A stretch of 64,000 nt of DNA from Verrucomicrobiota bacterium (GTDB lineage Bacteria; Verrucomicrobiota; Verrucomicrobiia; Limisphaerales; UBA9464): positions 1-64,000 of the forward strand of contig CANIZL010000004.1 in assembly GCA_947471985.1 (NCBI GenBank). The letters are read 5' to 3'. Both the position numbers and the translations under genes were made by a program. Below, one piece after another: positions 36,943 through 46,120 of this stretch; the first letter of the stretch is position 1, and each line of letters starts with the position of its first letter. The notes beneath the pieces are model-generated. The model ran no database searches. It was not told the DNA's origin and saw only the letters and a list, made by a program, of their open reading frames with translations.

Positions 36943-37776
36943 AAAAGACGGATACTAAGATTCTGTTTAATTTGGCGCCGATCACCGCCGGAACGATGAC
37001 CCGCGTCTCTGGTCCCACCTTTTGCAACGGGCGTGCCAACTCAAAATACCCAATAAATGCTTGGTTTTTGGTGGCGGCGGAACTCTCGGTGTTCCGTTCG
37101 TGGAACAAGTGTTCCGAATTCCCGGCATCTGCCGTTACGCGAGCCGGCGACGCGGCCTGCTGTCGGGAGTATCGTCATTTCGGCCCTGCTGGGTGGTGAT
37201 CGAGATGCCCAGCGCTGGATCCAGCTTCCCGGGCCGCACGGCGGGTCTGGACTCCCATCCTCATTACGCCTGGAACCCTCCGCTTGCTGCGCCCGTTCAC
37301 AACCATGGCATCCGGTCACGGTTTCGGCTGGATGATCCGTGCCCCGATTGGAGCAATTCCTCGGTCTCACGATAGGTTGCACAGAGACCCCCAGCGGACT
37401 GAGGTCGGCAATACCTGATCGGTGGGTGATTTGGGCCTGCCTTCGGATCGTACGATTGCCTGCCAACGCGGCCGAACCGAGGTTACTCCTCGGGATCTTT
37501 CGGCTGATCGCCAACAGCTTGGTCATCCATTGGCGAAGCCAGCAACCCAGACTCCGGCACCTCCCCCCCGATTCTCAACCGGTCACAGCGGAATCGCGCC
37601 GCACCCCAGCCCTACTTCTCTTCTCAAAACGCCTGACTCTCAAAGGCCCTGCGTGAAAAGGCAAAAAGGGGGCAGGCATTCCTTCTCCAAAATTAGCTTG
37701 CCAGCGAAACTAGGAAGCACAGAATAGAAAAATAAGAAAACCAACCAACACCAGACCCGGCAAATCCCTAGTTACC
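36943..37776. other. 834-bp intergenic region before the giant gene
   Basis: No gene is convincing. ORFs 37041..37526 (minus) and 37422..37727 (plus) have no family features and run through repeat sequence. The region holds one leader copy of the island repeat (37382-37475) and a small inverted repeat GTTCC-N6-GGAAC with a further GTTCC around 37092-37117 that could be an operator. The 3' part near 37700-37776 turns A/T-rich just ahead of the giant gene and probably contains its promoter. Confidence 0.5.
37382..37475 (+). repeat. Solitary leader copy of the island inverted-repeat array
   Basis: CAGAGACCCCCAGCGGACTG is followed by GTCGGCAATACCTGATC (37404-37420), then GGTGGGTGATTTGGGC and a diverged continuation. 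The same order opens array 2 (from 46121) and, from GTCGGCAATACC onward, array 1 (from 44584). Here no 195-bp units follow, only about 60 bp of decayed similarity. Its place upstream of the giant gene means repeat sequence brackets the whole giant-gene/PEP-CTERM unit. Confidence 0.65.
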
Positions 37777-40700
37777 ATGTTTGCACTTCCCTATCTACGC
37801 TTCCTGGCTGGCACCGTACTAATTGCTTCAGCCTTTAGCCCGTTGTTCGCGGCCAAACCTGAGGAGGGAGCGCCAGCAGTCGAAGCGATTGAATCGTCCA
37901 ACTCCGAAGGCGAAACCGGCCTTCCTTCCAAACTCAAGAAAATCCGTGAAGAAATTACCCGGACCGAGCACACCGAACATTCCCATCGCGAGCAATTCGT
38001 TCGACACTTCCTCGATTCCAACGGCGCCGAACTAGTCGTCACCAATACCTACACCGTTCTGGAATCCGGAATGCACTATCAGGAAGACGGTCAATGGAAG
38101 AACACGGAGGCAACCTTTGAGGAATTTCCCAGCGGTTTTGTCGCCCGCCACGGACCCCACAAAGCCATCATCGCCCGACGCCTCGGCACGCAAACCGTGG
38201 TGGATCTCCTCTCCGCCGCCGGTCACCGGCTCCAAAGTGCACCCCATTTCCTTGCCTATCAGGACAAAAACACGGGACAACAGCAAAGTCTCGCCCGAGT
38301 GCGACCTGTAGAGGGCCAACTGGTAAACCCCAATACCATTCTCTTTGAAGACGCCTTCGATGGCATCCTCGCGGATGTCAGAGTTGTCTACAAACTAGGC
38401 GGCCTTGAGTGCGATGTTGTTCTACGACAGCAGCTTCCAGATCCCACTGAGCTGGGATTGGATCCCCTGAACACAGTCTTCCAAGTCTATACGGAATTCA
38501 CCGACACGGAAGCTACCGTCGTAAACTCCGTCCAGCGGCCACGGGCCACCAAAAAGCCGCGCACGGGAGGCGAGAAATCAGGTTCAATTTCAGCACCAAA
38601 TACAGACGAGACCGATACCGATGACCTCCTGTCATTTGGCGATCTCCACCTGCCGACCGGCACGTCTTTTCCCTTGGGAAACTCCGCCGGGGCCGATCTC
38701 CCCAATGTCCGTAAAGCCTGGACCGAGCTGGATGGACGAAAATTCCTCATCGAGCAAATCGACCAGCATGAATTGGTCAAAGGCCTTACCAAGGCGTTGC
38801 CTGAGGGTGCCCAGAACAAAGCCCGGTCGCCCGGTCAGCAAAATTCCAAATTCCCGCCGCCCCTGCAACCAGCGGAACCAGCTGAAACTCAAGCAAAGTC
38901 GTGGCAGATGCGGTGCAATGAAATCGCGCTAGTCGACTCCCTGCGAACGCCTCCGGGGCAGGAAATCGTTCAATTCGACCAGAGGCCAGCCAATCCCGGC
39001 TATGTTGTCGACTGGACCCTCGTCACGAGTACCTTCGATCAATTTACCTTCGCAACTGGCCAAACCTATTTCATCAGCGGAACCGTCAATTTCCTCCCTA
39101 CCAACCCAACTTCCGGCCCCTTGGCAAACGTCCGATTCGAGCCGGATGTTGTCATCAAATACGCCCAAAACACCGCCGCCTCCATCTGCCTTTATCCTAG
39201 GACAACCGTTGATTGCGCCACGGAAATGTACCGACCGGCCCACCTCGTCCCCGTCGACGACAACACAGTGGGCGAGATTGTTTCCGGTTCGACCGGCATA
39301 GTCACCGGCACCTACGCCAATCCGGCGATCCGAATTGACGGGACCGGATCGGGATCCCCACCGGCAACCTACGGAAGTCCCCGCCTCCGTTGGCTGAGAA
39401 TCAAGAACGCAGAGCTCGGCGTCCAATTCATCCTATGCGAAAAGCCCGGTGTCATCAATTCCCAGTTTCTTAACTGCAACAATGCGTTTCGCTGCAATTA
39501 CACGATCGGCTCATCCCCGGCGATGGATGCCTTTAATTGCCTGATCGTCGGCGGCGCCAACTGCTTCTCACAGATCAATTCGTGCACGATCAACGCCTCG
39601 TGCTTGACCCTCGATATTACCGGGAGCATCAACTCGAATCCCGGAGCAAGCGCTGCCATTTGGCTGGGCAACAGCATCGTGCTCAATACCGCAGCGCTTC
39701 CCGGCAATGTCTCCGCCCCATCACCCTCAGGTAACTTCATAACTCCGTTGTCACGCAGCCAGATATTCGACTCGACAACCACAATGACCTACTGCCTGAG
39801 TCCGCTCAGCTCGACCATAATTACCGGAGTCGAGCCACCCCTATTCGGAGACAATGACATGGATTTACGAAGAGAACTATCAATTTTCAAGCCAAAACTG
39901 CTCACAGGAACCCTCTATAACCTTCCAATGATTGGCCCTTGGAATACGGCGGAAGATAAATATTTATATGCACCAGGATATCGTTACCCAGTCATCGACT
40001 ACATCATCCAGAATGCGACAGTGCCATCGGGCACACTAATCATCAAACCTGGAACGCGGATAGGCTTCAGCGGCGGGCCGGGTCTTACACTGGCGGATGG
40101 GACCAGCGTCAAAAGTTGGGGCACTGGTCCCCTGCGTGGCAGCATCCCCACGATATACAAGCCGGGAACGACCAACGTTTTTATAAGAGACACTTCAGTC
40201 GGCGAGCAATCCGCGGGATTTGCCGGATCGACAAAATCTGGAACTTACTTTACTTTGGGCGGCGCCGCCACTGTGGACTTGCGGTTTACCCAATTGATGG
40301 GTGGAACATCGCAACAAACATTGGCAGATTTCCAAGTCGCCGGAGGGGGCAGAATTAATAGTCTGTCGGTCCGCGACTGCGTTGCCTTCAAAATGGGGGT
40401 GACGATCTATAACTACAGCGCAGGCCAAAGGCAAATCATCAATTTCAAAAACAACCTGCTCTACCAGTGTTCCCTTACCGCCATGTCCGGCTATGTCTCA
40501 ACTCCTTATCCGTTGGATTTGGAATTCTCCAATAATTTAGTTTCCCAAGGTTCTGTAACCCTTACGTGGCTCGCTGGAACTGGGTCAACCTGGAACATTC
40601 GCGACAATGTATTCAGCACAGTTACCACCTCGGCGACTGGAATTCAATCCAATGGCAGTCTATCGGATGGCAATGTGCCACCTGTGTTTACCACTGCGGT

Positions 40701-43700
40701 CAGAAATAACGCTTATTATTCAACCACGGCTCTACCTCAACTTTCCCCAATCACTTTGTCGACGCTGACTTACACTTCCGGCGATGGCTGGCCGTACTAT
40801 ATTTATCACCGGGATCTGCCAAATTGTGGCAATCCGCCGGTCGTCACCATGTCCAGCTTATACAAAATGGGGAGCCGGAGTATTTCCGCCGCAGGCCTCT
40901 TCCACTACACCACGGGCAAAGTATTTGATATGATTGGCGGCTCCCGCCACGGTTGCTATGGCGTCGTAAATGACAAAGCTGGCAACAGTCCTGGCGCCAA
41001 CCCAATGACAGACCCAGTGGATATTGGACCCTATACTTACTCAAACCAGACAGATTACGACAACGATTTCCTAGCCGACGCGATTGAGGATTCAAATGGC
41101 AATGGAACGTATGAGCCGACTGTGGAGTTGTCGGATTGGACCCATACCAGTACTGACGACCCCTTCCCCCAATCTGACCCCCTTGGTGATGGCGCAGAAA
41201 TCGAATTCGGTCTGGATCCAAGAGCGGGTAATGATACCGACGGTGATGGTGCATCGGATTGGGACGAAGTTCGAGAGGGCACCAATCCAAGGAGCAATCA
41301 GCTCTCGCCGAACTACGACCCCGCCACACCCACGAGACTTTCGCTTTGGGAGTTTGACGAACAGCCCCTTCCCGGCGGCGTTTGGCTGCCCCGGGGCGGC
41401 TTGGGCTTGGACCCCAATCCCACCATTTTCGTGAACTCAATGGCATCCCTGTCAGCCAACCAGCGCGTGGAATCTTATGCCGGAACTGCGGTGTATTTTC
41501 CAGCAACACTGCCGGGGGGAGGTGCTACACAGCCCCTTGGAATTCCCTTGAACTACACCATCCCCAGTCCGGTTCAAACCGTTGCATTGGCCAGCCTTGC
41601 TCATGGAAGCATTCAATTTACGTACTCTCCGGATTGGCTCCAATCCGGTGGTACGGGTGCACCGGGCGCGTGGTGTACGCTCCTTGACGGTGGAAGCGCG
41701 ACGAGAATCTGGCGTCTCAGTATTGATCCCACCGGCACGTACGTTGTCTTTCAAACGCCCTTCGGGAGCGCCAGCCGCATCAATTTTCAAGCTACGCTTC
41801 CCCGTAATCCCGGACTCAATCCCGTCCCGAGCGGCGGGCGGGCGGTTTGGAGGCTTTCCCTCAATTACTCGTCAACCTCCTCGTCGCTTGAATTCATCCC
41901 TTCCAGTTCCGGGGACGCGTTCAAATTGCCTGTTACCACGTCCGGAGGAATCTGGCCGGGTGAAGGATTGGGGGTCGACGCGGCGAGTGTGAACACCCTC
42001 GTGGGTTTGGGCGCCAAGCTGGATGTCGGAACGGCGATCAATGGCGCCGGGCAAGCGGTTGAACCCGCCTTGGGGTGGATAGAAGATCTTGAGATTTTTA
42101 ATTGCGTCTTCTCCAATCGGATTCCGGGAGCCGATGGCTCCAAAGCAACCCCGTTTGCCAACTCCTGGAAAGACAGATTCCGGCGAATCTGGTGCGCTCC
42201 GGACCCCACGGGAGTCAAGGTGCAATTCTACCGTCACTGGGAAACCAGCTGGCCCACTACTACCGCATATGTCATCGAAAGAAGACCCTATGGGACAGCC
42301 AACTGGACCACCTTGGCTACAAATTGGCGGCAGAATACCTACATCGATACGACGGCTTCCTTAAATACGCTTTACGAGTACCGCTGTGAGCCGGACATTC
42401 GAACCGCCTATGGCGTCCGCGGAACCTATGATCCCGGCTACCGGGTGATCGTGGTGGTCGATAAGCAACTGAAGCAATGGGATACTAACACGACTGTTGC
42501 GGCCGCGGGCAGCATTGGCGCATTTAACGTCAAACTATCCGCGTATTTGGCACAGCTAAGTTTAAAGTTCGGTTCAGCCAATGTAACGACGACTCCCATT
42601 GAAGCCGAACGAATGAACGATGAGGACCCTAATTATGTCAATCCGCTAATCAATCCAACCTGCTTTATTAGCGATCCAAATCCCTCCAGCGCAAATTCGA
42701 TTTGGCGGGCAAATTGCGCTCTGGTCAAGCAAGCGATTCAAGCGGCGATTGTCCCGGGAAAAATTAATCTGGTTGTTTTGATTGGCCATGTCCCGGTACC
42801 CATGGCAGGGAACGTCACCGCCGGCGGGCATGACGAGACCAGTGGTGCAAAGGCGGCCGATGTTTGGTATGGCGATTCGCAGGCATGGGATGACTCCATC
42901 AGTACTTTCGATCCATACAACGCAGCCGACCCGGTTACTCTCCACCTCTTCGATAGTATTCCAAATACCGCCCCGGACTACCTTAGAGACATCGCCAAGA
43001 AGGTTTATGCCAATACGGCGAATGATGGCAAATGGACGAACAATGTGCTACCGAACCAATCCGACGGCAGTCCTGGCCAATTGGAAGCAGCGGTAGGACG
43101 GATTGATTTTGCCCGAATGCCCTATCACAAGCGAGCCAATGAGAGCCTGCGGCAATCAGAGCTTCGTTTGACTGCGGCCTATCTGGATAAGGTCCTTCGT
43201 TACCGCAATCAACAGTTGACGTTTTCCAAAGGCGGCTATTCATTTGCGGGTTCCGCCAGCAAGTATGACCCCAACAGCCTCTATTCCAGTTCATCGCCGC
43301 TGGACACCCCGGCGAACCTAGGAAACGTGATTGTTCCCGAGAGCTGCCTCGGCGCATTGCCCGCTGGACAGTATGTAGATCTATTCAATCCAATCATAAG
43401 TTCGGGGAAGCCAGCACGAGTATGGGGCTTCCATGGTGGATATGGAGGCGCCGATTCGATTCAAGGATATAGACAGATTCCCATTCAATCATGGCAGTTA
43501 TCTCGGGAGATTAACGACCTAGCAAGAAGGGAACCAGCGTCCGCTATTTGTATTATTTATGGTTCGTATTTTGCTGACTGGTATCCGGCTCCAGGCGGCT
43601 CAAACACTTATGACCTGAATCAGCTTATGATATCCGGTTTCATGCGAAGTGTCTTGGCGGCACCAAACAGCGGATTGGTGGTTATGTCCCTCGAGGGTTT

Positions 43701-43824
43701 CCAACCGAACTTGCGACGTGTTGGAATTGGCGCCCCGGTTGGGGTGGGGCAGATTGACTCGTTCAAGACGGACTCAAGTATTCATTATAAATCTATTTTG
43801 GGCGATCCAACTCTAACCTTTTAA
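37777..43824 (+). CDS. Giant secreted multidomain protein with C25/caspase-like C-terminal domain
   Basis: A 2015-residue protein with a signal peptide (about 1-25). Residues 60-340 are an unrecognised N-terminal domain (TNTYTVLESGMHYQEDGQWK). About 400-1080 reads as a right-handed beta-helix rich in Asn/Ser/Thr. Near 1093-1165 are calcium-binding DxDxDG loops (YDNDFLADAIEDSNGNG and NDTDGDGASDWDEVREGTNP). About 1180-1440 is lectin-like, and a fibronectin-III-like unit lies near 1480. The last 380 residues resemble the alpha/beta domain of gingipain-type C25 proteases: KINLVVLIGHVPVPM, GFHGGYGGADS (candidate His, near 1886), and CIIYGSYFADW (near 1928) where the catalytic Cys is expected. No PEP-CTERM tail. 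The PEP-CTERM gene starts 2 bp after its stop. Codon choice is more A/T-rich than in neighbouring genes. Confidence 0.8.
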   Translation: MFALPYLRFLAGTVLIASAFSPLFAAKPEEGAPAVEAIESSNSEGETGLPSKLKKIREEITRTEHTEHSHREQFVRHFLDSNGAELVVTNTYTVLESGMHYQEDGQWKNTEATFEEFPSGFVARHGPHKAIIARRLGTQTVVDLLSAAGHRLQSAPHFLAYQDKNTGQQQSLARVRPVEGQLVNPNTILFEDAFDGILADVRVVYKLGGLECDVVLRQQLPDPTELGLDPLNTVFQVYTEFTDTEATVVNSVQRPRATKKPRTGGEKSGSISAPNTDETDTDDLLSFGDLHLPTGTSFPLGNSAGADLPNVRKAWTELDGRKFLIEQIDQHELVKGLTKALPEGAQNKARSPGQQNSKFPPPLQPAEPAETQAKSWQMRCNEIALVDSLRTPPGQEIVQFDQRPANPGYVVDWTLVTSTFDQFTFATGQTYFISGTVNFLPTNPTSGPLANVRFEPDVVIKYAQNTAASICLYPRTTVDCATEMYRPAHLVPVDDNTVGEIVSGSTGIVTGTYANPAIRIDGTGSGSPPATYGSPRLRWLRIKNAELGVQFILCEKPGVINSQFLNCNNAFRCNYTIGSSPAMDAFNCLIVGGANCFSQINSCTINASCLTLDITGSINSNPGASAAIWLGNSIVLNTAALPGNVSAPSPSGNFITPLSRSQIFDSTTTMTYCLSPLSSTIITGVEPPLFGDNDMDLRRELSIFKPKLLTGTLYNLPMIGPWNTAEDKYLYAPGYRYPVIDYIIQNATVPSGTLIIKPGTRIGFSGGPGLTLADGTSVKSWGTGPLRGSIPTIYKPGTTNVFIRDTSVGEQSAGFAGSTKSGTYFTLGGAATVDLRFTQLMGGTSQQTLADFQVAGGGRINSLSVRDCVAFKMGVTIYNYSAGQRQIINFKNNLLYQCSLTAMSGYVSTPYPLDLEFSNNLVSQGSVTLTWLAGTGSTWNIRDNVFSTVTTSATGIQSNGSLSDGNVPPVFTTAVRNNAYYSTTALPQLSPITLSTLTYTSGDGWPYYIYHRDLPNCGNPPVVTMSSLYKMGSRSISAAGLFHYTTGKVFDMIGGSRHGCYGVVNDKAGNSPGANPMTDPVDIGPYTYSNQTDYDNDFLADAIEDSNGNGTYEPTVELSDWTHTSTDDPFPQSDPLGDGAEIEFGLDPRAGNDTDGDGASDWDEVREGTNPRSNQLSPNYDPATPTRLSLWEFDEQPLPGGVWLPRGGLGLDPNPTIFVNSMASLSANQRVESYAGTAVYFPATLPGGGATQPLGIPLNYTIPSPVQTVALASLAHGSIQFTYSPDWLQSGGTGAPGAWCTLLDGGSATRIWRLSIDPTGTYVVFQTPFGSASRINFQATLPRNPGLNPVPSGGRAVWRLSLNYSSTSSSLEFIPSSSGDAFKLPVTTSGGIWPGEGLGVDAASVNTLVGLGAKLDVGTAINGAGQAVEPALGWIEDLEIFNCVFSNRIPGADGSKATPFANSWKDRFRRIWCAPDPTGVKVQFYRHWETSWPTTTAYVIERRPYGTANWTTLATNWRQNTYIDTTASLNTLYEYRCEPDIRTAYGVRGTYDPGYRVIVVVDKQLKQWDTNTTVAAAGSIGAFNVKLSAYLAQLSLKFGSANVTTTPIEAERMNDEDPNYVNPLINPTCFISDPNPSSANSIWRANCALVKQAIQAAIVPGKINLVVLIGHVPVPMAGNVTAGGHDETSGAKAADVWYGDSQAWDDSISTFDPYNAADPVTLHLFDSIPNTAPDYLRDIAKKVYANTANDGKWTNNVLPNQSDGSPGQLEAAVGRIDFARMPYHKRANESLRQSELRLTAAYLDKVLRYRNQQLTFSKGGYSFAGSASKYDPNSLYSSSSPLDTPANLGNVIVPESCLGALPAGQYVDLFNPIISSGKPARVWGFHGGYGGADSIQGYRQIPIQSWQLSREINDLARREPASAICIIYGSYFADWYPAPGGSNTYDLNQLMISGFMRSVLAAPNSGLVVMSLEGFQPNLRRVGIGAPVGVGQIDSFKTDSSIHYKSILGDPTLTF

Positions 43825-43826
43825 TT

Positions 43827-44498
43827 ATGAGAATTACGATGAAGTGTTGCTGCCTTCTTTTGTTTTCACTGCCATCCCGGGCCACGGATTTCGTCAACTT
43901 GGATTTTGACGATCCGAATCTGACAAATCTCGCTTTTTATAATACACCACCGTTCGGCGAGCGTCGACTTTACGGCCCGATTCTTGATTTGCTCAGAGGA
44001 TGGTCGGTTACAGAGGGAGGCAAGCCCTATTCGGGATTGATGGCCTATTCGGTGGCTCCTGATGGGGGGGGGGTATTTCCGAGCGTCCAAATGGCGCTTG
44101 CAGTGGGCACTTATACAATAGGAAAATATAATATCGAGTTTGCCTCAATCAGGCCTCCGCAGCGACCTGGATTGGAACCGCTCGACATGGTAATTTCCCA
44201 GGTCGGAACCGTGCCGGCAGATGCCTACTACTTGACCGGAATTGGTGGAACCTTTGCCGCAATCAACGGCAGCCCCCTGACGGTAACGCGTCCTTATGAT
44301 TTTTTGATACCCTTCTGGGATGTGCACGAGTACGCCGGCAAGGAAGTTACCTTAAGTTTCACTTTTCACGGTAATGGCAATTACGATCTGGCGGTACTGG
44401 ACATTGTCGGTTTTACCACTCCCGAGCCATCGACGTGGGCACTTCTGGCGGTCGGGACCCTGATACTGGGCGTTGGCTGTTTGCCCCGAAGACGATGA
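43827..44498 (+). CDS. PEP-CTERM sorted secreted protein, copy 1
   Basis: A 223-residue protein with a signal peptide (MRITMKCCCLLLFSLPSRAT). The body is a beta-rich, lectin-like domain (DFVNLDFDDPNLTNLAFYNT, GWSVTEGGKPYSGLMAYSVA, DVHEYAGKEVTLSFTFHGNG). The C-terminus is a complete PEP-CTERM signal: PEPSTWALLAVGTLILGVGC followed by LPRRR, the substrate of an exosortase that releases or anchors extracellular-matrix proteins. No exosortase lies in the window. It follows the giant gene by 2 bp and is surely co-transcribed with it. A paralogue of identical length lies at 45445. An array of inverted repeats starts 86 bp downstream. Confidence 0.9.
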   Translation: MRITMKCCCLLLFSLPSRATDFVNLDFDDPNLTNLAFYNTPPFGERRLYGPILDLLRGWSVTEGGKPYSGLMAYSVAPDGGGVFPSVQMALAVGTYTIGKYNIEFASIRPPQRPGLEPLDMVISQVGTVPADAYYLTGIGGTFAAINGSPLTVTRPYDFLIPFWDVHEYAGKEVTLSFTFHGNGNYDLAVLDIVGFTTPEPSTWALLAVGTLILGVGCLPRRR

Positions 44499-44520
44499 GG
44501 CACGGGGCGGGAACTGCCCC

Positions 44521-44590
44521 ACGGGACTCTTATCCACCTGCGGATTTGAGTCCGTGAAGTTGCAGGAAATTGCCCATGTTGATGTCGGCA
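44521..44590 (-). pseudogene. Remnant of a homologue of the ADP-ribosyltransferase-like gene
   Basis: Read on the minus strand, this stretch gives DINMGNFLQLHGLKSAGG then a stop. The intact gene at 46901 has AVINMGNCLNLIDAAH at its middle, and the DNA agrees over roughly 34 bp (GGGCAATTxCCT). The fragment has no start and is cut off by the array leader at 44584. The match is short, so homology is likely but not certain. It links array 1 to the same gene that flanks array 2. Confidence 0.5.
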
Positions 44591-45307
44591 ATACCTGATC
44601 GATGGGTGATTCGAGCGTGCATTCGGCTCGTACGTCGGTCTCCAAAGCGTCAGAGGACTGCCGCAGTCCAAAACCTGGCGGAATCCTCCCACACGTGAGA
44701 AGTCGCGAAAGCGTCTTGGACTGCGGTTGTCCCCTACCGCTTTGGAATGGGGCGTTAACAAACCCAACGCGCACCGAAACGTTCAACGCCAGTCCGCATG
44801 GAGAGCTCGACATCCGTCCGGCTCGTACGTCTGTCTCCAAAGCGTCAGCGGACTGCCGAAGTCCAAAACCTGGCGGAATCCCACCCGCCGCGAGAGAAGT
44901 CGCGAAAGCGTTTTGGACTGCGGTTGCCCCCTACCGCTTTGGAATGGGGCGTGAACAAACCCAACGCGCACCAAAACGTTCAACGCCGTTCCGCTGGGAG
45001 ATCTCGACGTCCGTTCGGCTCGTACGTCTGTCTCCAAAGCGTCAGAGGACTGCCGCTGTCCAAAACCTCGCGGTATTCCCCCGGCCGCGAGAGACGTCGC
45101 GAAGCGTTTTGGACTGCGGTTGTCTTCTACCGCTTTGGAATGGGGCGTGAACAAACCCAACGCGCACCGATACGTTCAACGCCGGTCAGCTGTGAAAGCT
45201 CTACGTCCATCCGGCTCGCACGTCTGTCTCCAAAGCGTCAGAGGACTGCCGCAGTCCAAAACCTCGCGGAATTCCCCCCGCCGCGAGAGACACCGCGAAG
45301 TTGTCAG
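44584..45307. repeat. Array 1 of about 195-bp inverted-repeat units
   Basis: The array opens with GTCGGCAATACCTGATC (44584) and holds units whose GGCTCG landmark falls at 44625, 44820, 45017 and 45213, giving periods of 195-197 bp; the fourth unit is a half unit. In each full unit a left arm of about 35 bp (44641-44675 in unit 1, with CCGCAGTCCAAAACC) pairs with a right arm (44712-44746, with GGACTGCGG and CGCTTTGG) with about five mismatches. Inside are two smaller hairpins (GGCGG/CCGCC and CGCGA/TCGCG in some units). The array ends at CGCGAAGTTGTCAG. All three frames are largely open on both strands, but the reading is repeat-derived and is not called coding. Confidence 0.85.
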
Positions 45308-45320
45308 ACCCGGCTGGCAC

Positions 45321-45442
45321 AACCAAAATTTGCCGCAGGTCGGGATTGGTGCTCCGGTTGGCGTGGGCCAGATCACTCGTTCAGGGTGCACCCAATTATT
45401 CTTTATAAATTCATTCTGAGCGATCCAACTTTGACCTTCTAA
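45321..45442 (+). pseudogene. Duplicated 3' end of the giant gene (frameshifted)
   Basis: This 122-bp piece copies the last codons of the giant gene. One frame gives VGIGAPVGVGQI, as in the giant protein, then a frameshift moves the match to another frame ending ILYKFILSDPTLTF against SIHYKSILGDPTLTF. The TAA and the two bases before the next ATG are also conserved. It is the left edge of the tandem duplication that produced the second PEP-CTERM gene, and has no start of its own. Confidence 0.85.
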
Positions 45443-45444
45443 TT

Positions 45445-46116
45445 ATGAGGTATACAAAGAAGACCTATTGCTTGCTTCTGCTGTCACTGCCAACCCTGGC
45501 CAAGGATTTTGTCAATTTGGATTTTGATGATCCTATTTTGACGAATATCGCCTACTATACCCCACCCCTAAACAGCGGACGGCGACTTTACGGCCCAGTC
45601 GAGGATTTGCTAAGAGGTTGGACGGTTACCGAGGGAGGCAAACCCTATTCGGGATTCATGGCCTATTCGGTCGGCCCCGATGGGGGCTTGGCTTTTCCAG
45701 GCCTCCAGATGGCACTAACGGTGGGCAATTATACCATCGGGAAATACAATATTGAGTTTAGGTCATTTAGACCCCCGGAGCGGCCGGGATTGGATCCGCT
45801 CAACATGACCATTTCGCAGATTGGAACTGTGCCGGCGGGCGCCTACTATTTGACTGGAGTCGGTCGAGGACTTGCTTCGATCAACGGCATCCCGCTGACA
45901 GAGACGCGTCCTTATGATTTTCTGCTACCCTTTTGGGATGTGCACGAATACGCTGGCAAAGAGGTCACCTTAAGTTTTGAATTTCACGGCGACGGCGAGG
46001 GCAGCGTAATGCCTCTTGATATTATCGGTTTTACTGCGCCCGAACCATCGACGTGGGCGCTGCTGGCGGTCGGGTCCTTGGTATTGGGCGTCGGCTGTTG
46101 GCCCCGAAGAAGATGA
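45445..46116 (+). CDS. PEP-CTERM sorted secreted protein, copy 2
   Basis: A 223-residue paralogue of the gene at 43827, alignable without large gaps: DFVNLDFDDPILTNIAYYTP, GWTVTEGGKPYSGFMAYSVG, DVHEYAGKEVTLSFEFHGDG. The signal peptide is MRYTKKTYCLLLLSLPTLAK, and the sorting signal PEPSTWALLAVGSLVLGVGC plus WPRRR is intact. The reading frame is open and both signals are kept, so it should be functional, but its natural promoter upstream has been replaced by array 1 and the giant-gene fragment. An array of repeats begins almost directly after its stop. Confidence 0.9.
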   Translation: MRYTKKTYCLLLLSLPTLAKDFVNLDFDDPILTNIAYYTPPLNSGRRLYGPVEDLLRGWTVTEGGKPYSGFMAYSVGPDGGLAFPGLQMALTVGNYTIGKYNIEFRSFRPPERPGLDPLNMTISQIGTVPAGAYYLTGVGRGLASINGIPLTETRPYDFLLPFWDVHEYAGKEVTLSFEFHGDGEGSVMPLDIIGFTAPEPSTWALLAVGSLVLGVGCWPRRR

Positions 46117-46120
46117 GACG

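Noticed and set aside
37092-37117. GTTCC-N6-GGAAC motif with a further GTTCC upstream of the giant gene, as an operator
   Set aside because: Short, and about 660 bp from the gene it would control; not listed as a regulatory site.
37041-37727. ORFs 37041..37526 (minus) and 37422..37727 (plus)
   Set aside because: They run through the leader repeat, overlap each other on opposite strands and show no family features.
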